NCBI GenBank assembly: GCA_963933885.1 | Contig: CAWVWF010000188.1 | Span: 1-6,241, forward strand | DNA: 6,241 nucleotides | Reading direction: 5' to 3' | DNA from: CAWVWF01 sp963933885 | GTDB taxonomy: Bacteria; Bacteroidota; Bacteroidia; Flavobacteriales_C; GCA-002722245 | Shown: in pieces, positions 1-6,241 of the stretch | Layout of the letters: each line of letters starts with the position of its first letter | Numbering within the stretch: the stretch's first letter is position 1 | Program-made: the position numbers and the translations under genes | The notes under the pieces: generated by a model | Seen by the model: only the letters and a program-made list of their open reading frames with translations | Told to the model about the DNA's origin: nothing | Databases searched by the model: none

Positions 1-2717
1 AATATACCTACTGTTTCTCCTCGTTGGAAAAGCTCGTAAGTCTTAATATCATCAATTGGAATTTCTTCCGGATCAATTTCTATATTGTGCCTTTCTTTTA
101 CAATTGAAACGGCATCTTTAATTAAGGTTAATGTTTTTAAACCCAAGAAATCCATTTTCAATAATCCAGCATCTTCAACTACTGAGTTATCAAATTGTGT
201 ACACCACATTTTAGAGTCTTTCGCTACAGAAACCGGAACGTACTCTCTAATATCACTTGGTGTAACAATTACTCCACAGGCATGAATCCCTGTGTTTCTT
301 ACAGATCCTTCTAATTCTCTTGCTTTTCTTAAAGTTTCCCCTGATAGATTGTCTTGATCGTAAATCATTTTTAATTCACGAGCTTTCTCCATCAACTCAG
401 GATTACCTAGCTTTCTTTCCAACTCAGCATCCGACATTCCGAACATCTTGTTCAGTTTCATATCAGGAACAAGCTTGGCTATTCTATCAGCATCTTGAAG
501 TGGTAAATCTAAAACTCTGGCTGTATCTCTTATTGAAGACTTGGCAGCCATTGTTCCGTATGTGATAATTTGAGCTACTTGAGAAGAACCATATTTATCA
601 ATTACATATTGAATTACTCTCCCTCTTCCTTCATCATCGAAATCAATATCGATATCGGGCATGGAAACCCTTTCCGGATTTAAGAAACGCTCAAAAAGCA
701 AATCGTACTTAAGTGGATCTATATTCGTAATCGTAGTACAATACGCTACAACCGAACCTGCAGCAGATCCCCTTCCAGGTCCAACAGATACTCCCATTAC
801 TCTTGCTGCCTTAATAAAATCGGCAACAATTAAGAAGTAACCTGGATATCCTGTATTGGCAATTACATCTAATTCGAAATCTAAACGCTCTGTAATCTCG
901 TCTGTTATTTCTGCATATCGCTCATTAGCTCCCTCGTATGTTATATGACGTAAGTATGCGTTTTCTCCTCGCTTACCACCATCTTCTTCATCCTTTACAT
1001 CTTGGAATTGTTCAGGAATATCAAAGGCTGGCAAAAGTACATCTCTAGCTAAAGTGAAGACTTCAATTTGATCAACTATTTCTTGAATGTTTATAATCGC
1101 TTCTGGAATATCCGCAAACAATTGCTTCATTTCATCTGGCGATTTAAAGTAAAATTCATCATTTGGAAAACCAAACCTGAATCCTCGTCCTCTACCTATT
1201 GGTGTTTCTCTTTTTTCTCCTTCTTTTACACAAAGTAGAATATCATGACTATCAGCATCTTTCTTATCTATGTAATAAGTATTATTTGACGCGATAATTT
1301 TTATATCATACTGCTTAGCAAAGCGAAGTAAAACTTCATTTACTCTATCTTCCTCAACTAAACCATGACGGTTTATTTCAATATAAAAATCTTTTCCAAA
1401 TTCTTCTTTCCACCACAGCAATGCTTCTTCAGCCTGCTTCTCCCCAACGTTCAAAATCAAACTTGGAATTTCTCCATTCAACCCTCCGGTGGTAACTATT
1501 AATCCTTCTTTAAGACTAGAAATTAATTCCTTATCAACTCTAGGAATATAGTAGAAACCTTCGATATGTCCTTGGGAACATATCTTTGCAAGATTATGAT
1601 AACCTATTTTATTCTTTGCCAATATTGGGATCTGATACCCATTATCTTTATGTGACTTATCTGTGTGACTTTTACAAACGTTTAATTCAACTCCAATTAT
1701 TGGTTTAATAGGAATTTTAGAAAATGGCTCTCCAGCTTCTTCCGCTTCCTTTTTCTCTGCCTCTAAGCTTTTATTATAATTAATTGCTTCCCTAACAAAA
1801 TGGAAAGCAGCCATCATATTTCCAGTATCGGTCATAGCAACAGCAGGCATCTTATACTTTATTGCTGTTTTTACTAAAGCCTTTATTTCTGAAGTAGATT
1901 GTAATATTGAATATTGTGAATGGTTATGCAAGTGAGCAAAAGGAACATCTTTTAAAGCCTCTAAATTTGCATCCGTATCAACCACTTCAACTGGACCAGC
2001 TTCTGCAGCCTTACGCTTGGCAATCCCCTCGCTTTCCTTTTTTAAATTAAGGTGTTTTAAACCTATAAAATCAAAAGGTTCTGTATTTTCTTCTCTGAAT
2101 TTATTTAGATAAACACCTTCTTGTTGTAGATCTTTTGGTTGATAATTACCTAACCTAATTAACTCTAAGAAACAACGTGTAGTTGCTTCAACATCAGCTG
2201 TTGCATTATGCGCATCACCGAAATCAGCTCCAAATAAATGTTTGTGTAATTCTGTTAATGTTGGTAATTTAAACTTACCTCCTCTTCCTCCCGGAATCTG
2301 ACAAAGGTTAGCTGTAATTTCAGTACAAGTATCTAAAACAGGCATTTCAGCCATAGGTGATTCAACACCTAATCTATGGAGTTCGCACCCCATAATATTA
2401 AGATCAAACTTAAGGTTTTGACCAACTAAAAATTTGGAACTCTTTAAGGCTTTATTGAATTCTTCTAAAACAAAGCTTAGTTCTACTCCTTGTTCTAATG
2501 CTAAATCAGTTGATATACCATGAATTTTTTCAGCATCATATGGAATATCATATCCTTCAGGTTTTACTAAGTAATCTTTGGCTACGATTAGCTTTCCCCA
2601 TTCATCATGCACCTGCCAAGCAATCTGAACACATCTAGGCCAGTTGTCCATATCAGTAATTGGCGCATTCCAATTCCGGGGTAAACCGGTTGTTTCGGTA
2701 TCAAAAATTAAATACAT
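1..2717 (-). CDS. dnaE: DNA polymerase III alpha subunit with fused N-terminal DEDDh proofreading exonuclease (3' end outside window)
   Basis: Replicative DNA polymerase catalytic subunit, here carrying its own 3'-5' exonuclease. I translated the minus strand by hand: 905 codons from ATG at 2717 to the window edge, with no stop or frameshift. Residues 1-180 are a DnaQ-like exonuclease: Exo I FDTETTG (D6, E8), Exo II NLKFD (D105), Exo III HNATAD (H170, D175), a complete DEDDh set. A charged linker (about 181-258) follows. The PHP domain starts at FAHLHNHSQYS (260-270) and runs to about 500. The polymerase core has GPGRGSAAGS (646-655), PDIDIDF (D688, D690) and KMDFLGL (D856), matching E. coli D401, D403 and D555. 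The rest of the polymerase, including the beta-clamp and tau-binding regions, lies beyond base 1. The start is chosen because the exonuclease motif begins at residue 5 and no in-frame upstream start is needed. No Shine-Dalgarno is visible. The PHP metal site is partly degenerate (H to T at 298, D to N at 479, H to Y at 481, by motif comparison). Alternative: PolC, but there the exonuclease sits inside the PHP domain, so this is DnaE. Confidence 0.96.
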   Translation of the reverse strand, partial: MYLIFDTETTGLPRNWNAPITDMDNWPRCVQIAWQVHDEWGKLIVAKDYLVKPEGYDIPYDAEKIHGISTDLALEQGVELSFVLEEFNKALKSSKFLVGQNLKFDLNIMGCELHRLGVESPMAEMPVLDTCTEITANLCQIPGGRGGKFKLPTLTELHKHLFGADFGDAHNATADVEATTRCFLELIRLGNYQPKDLQQEGVYLNKFREENTEPFDFIGLKHLNLKKESEGIAKRKAAEAGPVEVVDTDANLEALKDVPFAHLHNHSQYSILQSTSEIKALVKTAIKYKMPAVAMTDTGNMMAAFHFVREAINYNKSLEAEKKEAEEAGEPFSKIPIKPIIGVELNVCKSHTDKSHKDNGYQIPILAKNKIGYHNLAKICSQGHIEGFYYIPRVDKELISSLKEGLIVTTGGLNGEIPSLILNVGEKQAEEALLWWKEEFGKDFYIEINRHGLVEEDRVNEVLLRFAKQYDIKIIASNNTYYIDKKDADSHDILLCVKEGEKRETPIGRGRGFRFGFPNDEFYFKSPDEMKQLFADIPEAIINIQEIVDQIEVFTLARDVLLPAFDIPEQFQDVKDEEDGGKRGENAYLRHITYEGANERYAEITDEITERLDFELDVIANTGYPGYFLIVADFIKAARVMGVSVGPGRGSAAGSVVAYCTTITNIDPLKYDLLFERFLNPERVSMPDIDIDFDDEGRGRVIQYVIDKYGSSQVAQIITYGTMAAKSSIRDTARVLDLPLQDADRIAKLVPDMKLNKMFGMSDAELERKLGNPELMEKARELKMIYDQDNLSGETLRKARELEGSVRNTGIHACGVIVTPSDIREYVPVSVAKDSKMWCTQFDNSVVEDAGLLKMDFLGLKTLTLIKDAVSIVKERHNIEIDPEEIPIDDIKTYELFQRGETVGI

Positions 2718-2783
2718 CCTGAAGTTTCAAGCGAGATTCTTTTGTTCAAGAACATGAATAAAGTTTCCCTGATTTTGCTAAAA

Positions 2784-2810
2784 TAAAGATACTAAAAGTT
2801 AGGTAACAAA
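2784..2810 (-). promoter_or_regulatory. Weak candidate promoter for dnaE
   Basis: The 190-base gap before dnaE must hold its promoter if the hflC terminator works. The best match I find to the Bacteroidota pattern (TTTG, about 19 bases, TAnnTTTG) is TTTG at 2810-2807 and TATCTTTA at 2791-2784 on the minus strand. The spacing is only 15 bases and the final G of the -7 box is missing, so this is a tentative call. The resulting leader would be roughly 60 bases. Nothing else recognisable lies between 2718 and 2849 apart from a 15-codon out-of-frame upstream reading frame. Confidence 0.2.
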
Positions 2811-2849
2811 AACTGACAGATTACTAATTGTTGATAACTGATAAAACCA

Positions 2850-2898
2850 AAAAATTCCTCAATCTTTCAAATAAAAATTGAAGAATTGAAGAATTTTT
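2850..2898 (-). terminator. Rho-independent terminator of hflKC
   Basis: Arms at 2850-2870 and 2878-2898 (21 bases each) enclose a 7-base loop, starting 9 bases after the hflC stop. Read as minus-strand RNA, 18 pairs are Watson-Crick, two are U-G wobbles and one is a C-A mismatch. On the plus strand the two wobbles become A-C mismatches, so the hairpin fits minus-strand transcription. The stem is AU-rich; its 3' arm ends in a run of six T on the minus strand. It separates hflKC from dnaE. Confidence 0.75.
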
Positions 2899-2907
2899 AA
2901 TAAAAAC

Positions 2908-3849
2908 TTATTTCATTTTCTTCAAGTACTTGAAAAGTTCACTTTCTGTACTTAAAATCACAGAAGTTTTATCATCAAAAGTCTTTTGGAAAGTTTCCAT
3001 AGATTTCAAGAAACCATATAATTCTTTAGACTGAGCTGATCTGTTATAAGCTGCTGCATAAATAGATGCTGCTTCTGCATCTGCATCTCCCTTAACTTCT
3101 TCTGCCTTTCTAAAAGCTTCTGATTGAATCGTTTTTAACTCACGTTCTTTCTCTCCATTTATACTTGAAGCTTCACCCTGACCTTCTGAACGGAACTTAG
3201 TAGCGATGTTATTACGCTCACTCTTCATTCTTTCGTAAACTCTTTGCTTTACTTTCTCAACGTAGTTGATTCTTTTAAATCTGAAATCTAAAATTTCAAT
3301 TCCTAAATCAGATGTTTGCTCATTTGCAGACTTTAAAATTCCTTCTTGAATTGCTGATCTACCAAACTTGATCGGCACTAAAGAATCCTTTAATTCATTA
3401 TCTACAAATTCAGATTGAATTGGAGTTCTGTTTGTTGATCTGATTAAATCTCTGATTTTATTTTTAGCAATGTAATCTTTCGTTTCTCCATCCAAAATAT
3501 CATCGATCCTTGTTTGAGCACCTCTTTCATTTGTTAAACGCTTGTAAAACTGAAGAGGATCTGTAATCTGCCATCTTGCATATGTATCAACGTAAATCAA
3601 TTGTTTTTCTTTTGTAGAAACCTGAGCTCTATCACCATCCCATTCCATATAACGTTTTTCAAAGAAAATCGCCTTTTGCATGAATGGAACTTTAAAATAA
3701 ATCCCAGGTTCTGTAATCGCTTCTCCGATTGGTTTACCAAACTCAGTGATTACAACTTGTTCCGTTTCCTGAACTATAAATGCCGCTTTAGCTGTAATAA
3801 CTAATCCTGCTACAATTACTCCAATTATTAGTGCTAACTTATTTTTCAT
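2908..3849 (-). CDS. hflC: HflC, SPFH/band-7 modulator of FtsH protease
   Basis: Partner of HflK in the inner-membrane SPFH complex that encloses and modulates the AAA protease FtsH in bacteria where it has been studied. The 313-residue protein is slightly shorter than E. coli HflC (334). It has a short N-terminal transmembrane segment (about 5-23), then an SPFH domain opening with FIVQETEQVVITEFGKP (24-40), with the HflC-type stretch STKEKQLIYVDTYARWQITDP (78-98). The signature ERMKSERNNIATKFRSEGQG (206-225) leads into a long Glu/Lys/Ala-rich coiled coil (about 195-275) rich in A-E-A patterns, as in the family. Predicted topology is a cytoplasmic N-terminus with most of the protein outside the inner membrane. 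The ATG lies inside the 3' end of hflK: the 11 bases ATGAAAAATAA (3849-3839) hold the hflC start and the hflK stop, which suggests translational coupling and a fixed ratio. No Shine-Dalgarno is visible. A generic stomatin/prohibitin is less likely given the motif match and the hflK neighbour. Confidence 0.94.
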   Translation of the reverse strand: MKNKLALIIGVIVAGLVITAKAAFIVQETEQVVITEFGKPIGEAITEPGIYFKVPFMQKAIFFEKRYMEWDGDRAQVSTKEKQLIYVDTYARWQITDPLQFYKRLTNERGAQTRIDDILDGETKDYIAKNKIRDLIRSTNRTPIQSEFVDNELKDSLVPIKFGRSAIQEGILKSANEQTSDLGIEILDFRFKRINYVEKVKQRVYERMKSERNNIATKFRSEGQGEASSINGEKERELKTIQSEAFRKAEEVKGDADAEAASIYAAAYNRSAQSKELYGFLKSMETFQKTFDDKTSVILSTESELFKYLKKMK

Positions 3850-4831
3850 TTGAAGACTTTTTTAAATGCATTTGTAATAATGGTAAAACACCGCTTCCCT
3901 TATCATCTGTAATAATTTTGTTTCCTAATTTCGGTAATACTTCAGCCATCGTTTCAAGATAAATTCTTCTTCTAGTTACCTCTGGAGCTTTAATGTATTC
4001 TTTATAAATTGCGTTGAATCTAGCAACTTCCCCTTTAGCTATGTTAACTCTTTCAGTTGCATAACCTTCCGCTTTCTGAATTGTTTCGTTTGCTTGACCT
4101 TTTGCTTTTGGGATAATTTTATTTCTTTCTTCCTTCGCTCTATTAATTAAAGTTTCCTTTTCTTGTTCAGCTTCATTTACTGCGTTAAAAGCATCTTTTA
4201 CTGGACCTGGAGGATTAACATCTTGTAATACTACCTGTTCGATTTTAATTCCTAAAGAATACTCATTACAAACTTTCTGTAAAAGTGTTTTCAACTCCAT
4301 ACTCATTTGAGTTCTACCTACAGTAATTACTTCATTAACAGTTCTATCTCCTACGATTTGCCTCATAGTAGCTTCAGAAATATCTCTTAATGTAGATTTT
4401 GGATCTCTTACTTTAAATAGGTAGTCTTTAGGATCTTTAATTCTATACTGGATTACCCATTCAACATCTGCTAAATTTAAATCTCCTGTTAACATTAAAG
4501 CAACATCTTTCTCTTCAGTATTCCTGCTGTATTCAGATCGAACGCCTGCTTTAACAGTTCTAAATCCAAACTCAATTTTCTGCTGACGCTCTACTGCCAC
4601 CAAGGCAACATTCTCAATTAATGGCCATTTAAAATTTAAACCTGGATTTACTGTTCGGTTGTACTTTCCAAATGTTGTAATAACACCTACTTCTTCAGTT
4701 TCAACTGTGAAAAATGAAGAGGAAGAAAATAATACTAAAAGTGCGATTACAACAATGTACTTTATCTTTCCTCCTAACTGTTTAAACTCAGGTGGAATGT
4801 TTATAAAATCGGAAATTTTTGGATCTGCCAT
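3839..4831 (-). CDS. hflK: HflK, SPFH/band-7 modulator of FtsH protease
   Basis: First gene of the hflK-hflC pair; HflK and HflC alternate in a membrane cage around FtsH in E. coli and influence which membrane proteins are degraded. At 330 residues it is much shorter than E. coli HflK (419), largely because the Gly/Pro-rich cytoplasmic N-terminal extension is missing: only about 24 residues (MADPKISDFINIPPEFKQLG...) precede the transmembrane segment (25-41). The SPFH domain starts at TEEVGVITTFGKYNRTVNPG (45-64). HflK-specific stretches include MLTGDLNLADVEWVIQYRIK (113-132), DPKDYLFKV (133-141), a coiled coil (about 215-270) and GEVARFNAIYKEYIKAPEVT (267-286), followed by RRRIYLETMAEVLPK (287-301) and VLPLLQM (315-321). 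All closely resemble the E. coli HflK C-terminal half. The ATG at 4831 is used because the preceding bases are A-rich non-coding sequence. No hflX lies upstream, unlike the enterobacterial hflA locus, and ftsH is not in the window. Confidence 0.94.
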   Translation of the reverse strand: MADPKISDFINIPPEFKQLGGKIKYIVVIALLVLFSSSSFFTVETEEVGVITTFGKYNRTVNPGLNFKWPLIENVALVAVERQQKIEFGFRTVKAGVRSEYSRNTEEKDVALMLTGDLNLADVEWVIQYRIKDPKDYLFKVRDPKSTLRDISEATMRQIVGDRTVNEVITVGRTQMSMELKTLLQKVCNEYSLGIKIEQVVLQDVNPPGPVKDAFNAVNEAEQEKETLINRAKEERNKIIPKAKGQANETIQKAEGYATERVNIAKGEVARFNAIYKEYIKAPEVTRRRIYLETMAEVLPKLGNKIITDDKGSGVLPLLQMHLKKSSNEK

Positions 4832-4851
4832 TTTTGAATAAAATTAGATCC

Positions 4852-4859
4852 TAAAGGTA
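4852..4859 (-). promoter_or_regulatory. Candidate -7 box upstream of hflK
   Basis: TACCTTTA on the minus strand matches five of the six fixed positions of the Bacteroidota -7 element TAnnTTTG. It would put the transcript start roughly 15 bases before the hflK ATG at 4831. No clear TTTG or TTG is present at the expected upstream distance. A promoter here is expected because a terminator (4940-4972) lies just upstream, but this exact site is a guess. Confidence 0.3.
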
Positions 4860-4939
4860 GTATTTCAGAAATGAATAATTCTATTGTTTCCTTTAAATGG
4901 TAGTAATTATTTATGGATGGGATTATAACGCTTAATTGC

Positions 4940-4972
4940 AAAAAAAAAGTTCTCACATAAGTGAGAACTTTT
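4940..4972 (-). terminator. Strong rho-independent terminator of the secreted-protein gene
   Basis: A perfect 12-base-pair stem (4945-4956 with 4961-4972, core GTTCTCAC/GTGAGAAC) has a 4-base loop. On the minus strand it ends in nine consecutive T (4948-4940), the classic intrinsic terminator layout, 27 bases after the stop of the upstream gene at 5000. Plus-strand RNA would have a shorter T-rich tail, so it may also act weakly in that direction, although no plus-strand gene ends here. Confidence 0.9.
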
Positions 4973-4999
4973 ATATATTCAATTATATCGAAATTTCAT

Positions 5000-6157
5000 T
5001 TATTTAATAAAAACCTTTTTACTTAAAAGCCCATCTGAAGTCGTTAGATAGATAACATATAAACCTTGTTGATTAATCGTAAAGTTAAACCTGTCTCCCT
5101 CGTTAGCTTCGATAGAATTAGATGTAATTAGCTTCCCATTAATATCAATAACTTTTAATTCTTGAATTCCTGATTTATTAAAAAGTATAAACATTTCATT
5201 TGAAGTTCCTTTTTGAACTATCTCTGTATTCACTTCATTATTACCAGAGATAATAATATGACTATATTCAAATTCACCATCAAAATCAACTTGTTTCAAT
5301 CTGTAATAAAATACCTCATCATCAACGTTAAAGGAATACGTTATTATTTCATATGAATTACCTGAACCAGTTACGTTGCCAATTGTTTCAAAACGAATCC
5401 CATCTTTTGATCTTTGAATTTCAAAATAATCATTATTAATTTCAGATGCAGTTTTCCAAATTAATGTCTTCAGATTATCTGATTGAAGCATATCAAAATA
5501 AATTAGTTCAACAGGTAATGTAATAGTTCCTGCAATTCCAGTTGAAACACCAGTAGCGTAAGACATAACTCCAGACCCCGTAACAGTACCTGAACTCGTC
5601 CATGAAGAACCAATTGACAAATAACCTTCTAACGCGATAGTTCCAGCACCAAGATTAAAGGAACTTAAAGTATGATACTCTCCTGTTGAGCCAATAGTCA
5701 TAACAACTCCTGCTCCCGCTACCGTTGAAGATGAAGATGTGAAACTCCCATCAACTGTCATAGTAACTGATGCCGCAAGGTTAATACTTGAACATGTCAT
5801 TGTTCCTCCAGAAGATACGGTTATATCACCAGTAGTCGTAGTAGTTATTGTCCCACTTAAATCCCAAGTTCCTCCAGCATCAATATTCACATCCCATCCA
5901 GTACCATTTGTAGACATACCTGTATTAGTCCAAGTTCCTCCAGAAGTTATATTAACAGTTACAGCTCCATTTAACTGAGCTGTATAACCTGTATTATTTG
6001 AAATTGAATGCCCTACATTAATAATTGTTCCAGCAGCCAACCAACCAGCAGGAGGTGCTCCATTCACATCCCATGAATCAACTCCATCGGTTGTGTATGT
6101 AACTGCGTTACAATAAAAAGTAGTTATAAGTAAAAGATATAATATTGAATTCTTCAT
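5000..6157 (-). CDS. Secreted beta-solenoid-like protein with T9SS type A sorting domain
   Basis: Predicted secreted or surface-attached protein of unknown function, 385 residues. A Sec signal peptide (about 1-18, hydrophobic ILYLLLITTF, likely cut after CNA) has no lipobox. Residues 28-65 begin with SWDVNGAPPAGWLAAGTIIN, then residues 66-185 form six units of about 21-22 residues rich in Gly, Ser and Thr, consistent with a parallel beta-solenoid. LPVELIYF (214-221) opens an Ig-like module ending near 303, with TASEINNDYFEIQRSKDG (236-253) and YYRLKQVDFDGEFEYS (284-299), a module widespread before sorting domains in Bacteroidota. Residues about 310-385 match the T9SS type A sorting domain: VIDINGKLI (336-344), QGLYVIYLTT (364-373) and terminal KKVFIK. 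Such domains direct cargo across the outer membrane through the Por/Gld secretion machinery and are usually cleaved off. No catalytic motif is visible, so an adhesive or structural role is only a guess. The gene is monocistronic here, with its own terminator. Confidence 0.9.
   Translation of the reverse strand: MKNSILYLLLITTFYCNAVTYTTDGVDSWDVNGAPPAGWLAAGTIINVGHSISNNTGYTAQLNGAVTVNITSGGTWTNTGMSTNGTGWDVNIDAGGTWDLSGTITTTTTGDITVSSGGTMTCSSINLAASVTMTVDGSFTSSSSTVAGAGVVMTIGSTGEYHTLSSFNLGAGTIALEGYLSIGSSWTSSGTVTGSGVMSYATGVSTGIAGTITLPVELIYFDMLQSDNLKTLIWKTASEINNDYFEIQRSKDGIRFETIGNVTGSGNSYEIITYSFNVDDEVFYYRLKQVDFDGEFEYSHIIISGNNEVNTEIVQKGTSNEMFILFNKSGIQELKVIDINGKLITSNSIEANEGDRFNFTINQQGLYVIYLTTSDGLLSKKVFIK
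5603..5962 (-). repeat. Tandem 22-residue (66-base) repeats in the secreted protein
   Basis: Protein units start near residues 66, 88, 110, 131, 151 and 172. The first three share a V-N/T-I/V-x-x-GGT-W/M pattern (TSGGTW at 71-76, DAGGTW at 93-98, SSGGTM at 115-120). In DNA, the 10-mer gttcctccag recurs at 5802, 5868 and 5934, exactly 66 bases apart, and the first two protein units share the longer ccaagttcctccag (5864 and 5930). Later units have diverged. This suggests growth by internal duplication. Confidence 0.75.
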
Positions 6158-6192
6158 AGTTGGTCAGTCTAATAATAGTAAATAGCCGTTTT

Positions 6193-6223
6193 AAAACTTA
6201 AACAACATATATACTTTACTAAA
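6193..6223 (-). promoter_or_regulatory. Candidate promoter of the secreted-protein gene
   Basis: On the minus strand TTTA (6223-6220) lies exactly 19 bases before TAAGTTTT (6200-6193), resembling the Bacteroidota TTTG-N19-TAnnTTTG promoter with one mismatch in each box. It would give a leader of about 30 bases before the ATG at 6157. The region is very AT-rich, so chance matches are likely. The remaining bases to 6241 show nothing else recognisable. Confidence 0.3.
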
Positions 6224-6241
6224 ATAGATCATAAAATGATT

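Noticed and set aside
85..565. Two plus-strand reading frames (85-285 and 320-565)
   Set aside because: They lie opposite conserved dnaE palm sequence, including the KMDFLGL motif, and their translations resemble no known protein. They are antisense shadows.
2718..2907. Riboswitch or small RNA in the gap before dnaE
   Set aside because: Apart from the hflC terminator hairpin there is no conserved-looking structure or known riboswitch motif; the rest is plain AT-rich sequence.
3601..3804. Plus-strand reading frame opposite hflC
   Set aside because: It lies fully inside the well-conserved hflC coding region; the Phe/Asn/Cys-rich product looks like an antisense artefact.
4659..4841. Plus-strand reading frame opposite the hflK 5' end
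   Set aside because: It mirrors the membrane segment and start of hflK; no independent support.
4940..4972. Inverted repeat as an operator or attachment site
   Set aside because: The 12-base-pair stem, 4-base loop and nine-T tail 27 bases after a stop codon fit an intrinsic terminator better.
5603..5962. 66-base periodicity as a CRISPR array
   Set aside because: Only about 10-14 bases are conserved per period, the spacing is a multiple of three, and it lies inside an open reading frame with protein-level repeats.
5739..5978. Plus-strand reading frame of 79 codons rich in Val and Pro
   Set aside because: It is the antisense of the Gly/Thr/Ser repeat region; its repetitive look comes from the 66-base periodicity on the other strand.
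1..6241. A defence island or other undescribed multi-gene system
   Set aside because: Three of the four genes are core housekeeping families and the fourth is a typical T9SS cargo; there is no mobile element or accessory enzyme to suggest a system.

Overview
The window looks like chromosomal DNA of a low-GC Bacteroidota, most likely a Flavobacteriia-like organism. Four signs point there: a secreted protein ending in a type IX secretion (T9SS) type A sorting domain after the 'LPVEL' module typical of this phylum; a DNA polymerase III alpha subunit with a fused N-terminal proofreading exonuclease; A-rich start regions without Shine-Dalgarno sequences; and AT-rich intergenic DNA with sequences resembling the Bacteroidota -7 box (TAnnTTTG). 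The lineage is inferred from these signatures, not from any search.

All four genes are on the minus strand, so transcription runs from high to low coordinates. First (6157 to 5000) is a secreted or surface protein: signal peptide, repetitive Gly/Ser/Thr-rich probable beta-solenoid, 'LPVEL' Ig-like module and T9SS sorting domain. A strong hairpin with a U-tract (4940-4972) ends it. Next is hflK-hflC (4831 to 2908), overlapping by 11 bases and closed by a second hairpin (2850-2898). Last is dnaE, starting at 2717 and leaving the window at base 1. Its first 905 codons are present and uninterrupted, and cover the DEDDh exonuclease, the PHP domain and the palm with all three catalytic aspartates.

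There appear to be three transcription units: the T9SS cargo gene, hflKC and dnaE. HflK and HflC would form the inner-membrane SPFH complex that modulates the FtsH protease; neither ftsH nor hflX is in the window. No functional link between the three units is evident. With dnaE read through, no stretch over 300 bases lacks a gene; the gaps are 190, 168 and 84 bases. I see no tRNA, rRNA, CRISPR array, insertion sequence or phage gene.

I do not see a convincing new multi-gene system. The items most worth a second look are the exonuclease-polymerase fusion with a partly degenerate PHP metal site, the 22-residue (66-base) repeat in the secreted protein, and a terminator whose G-U pairs reveal its direction.
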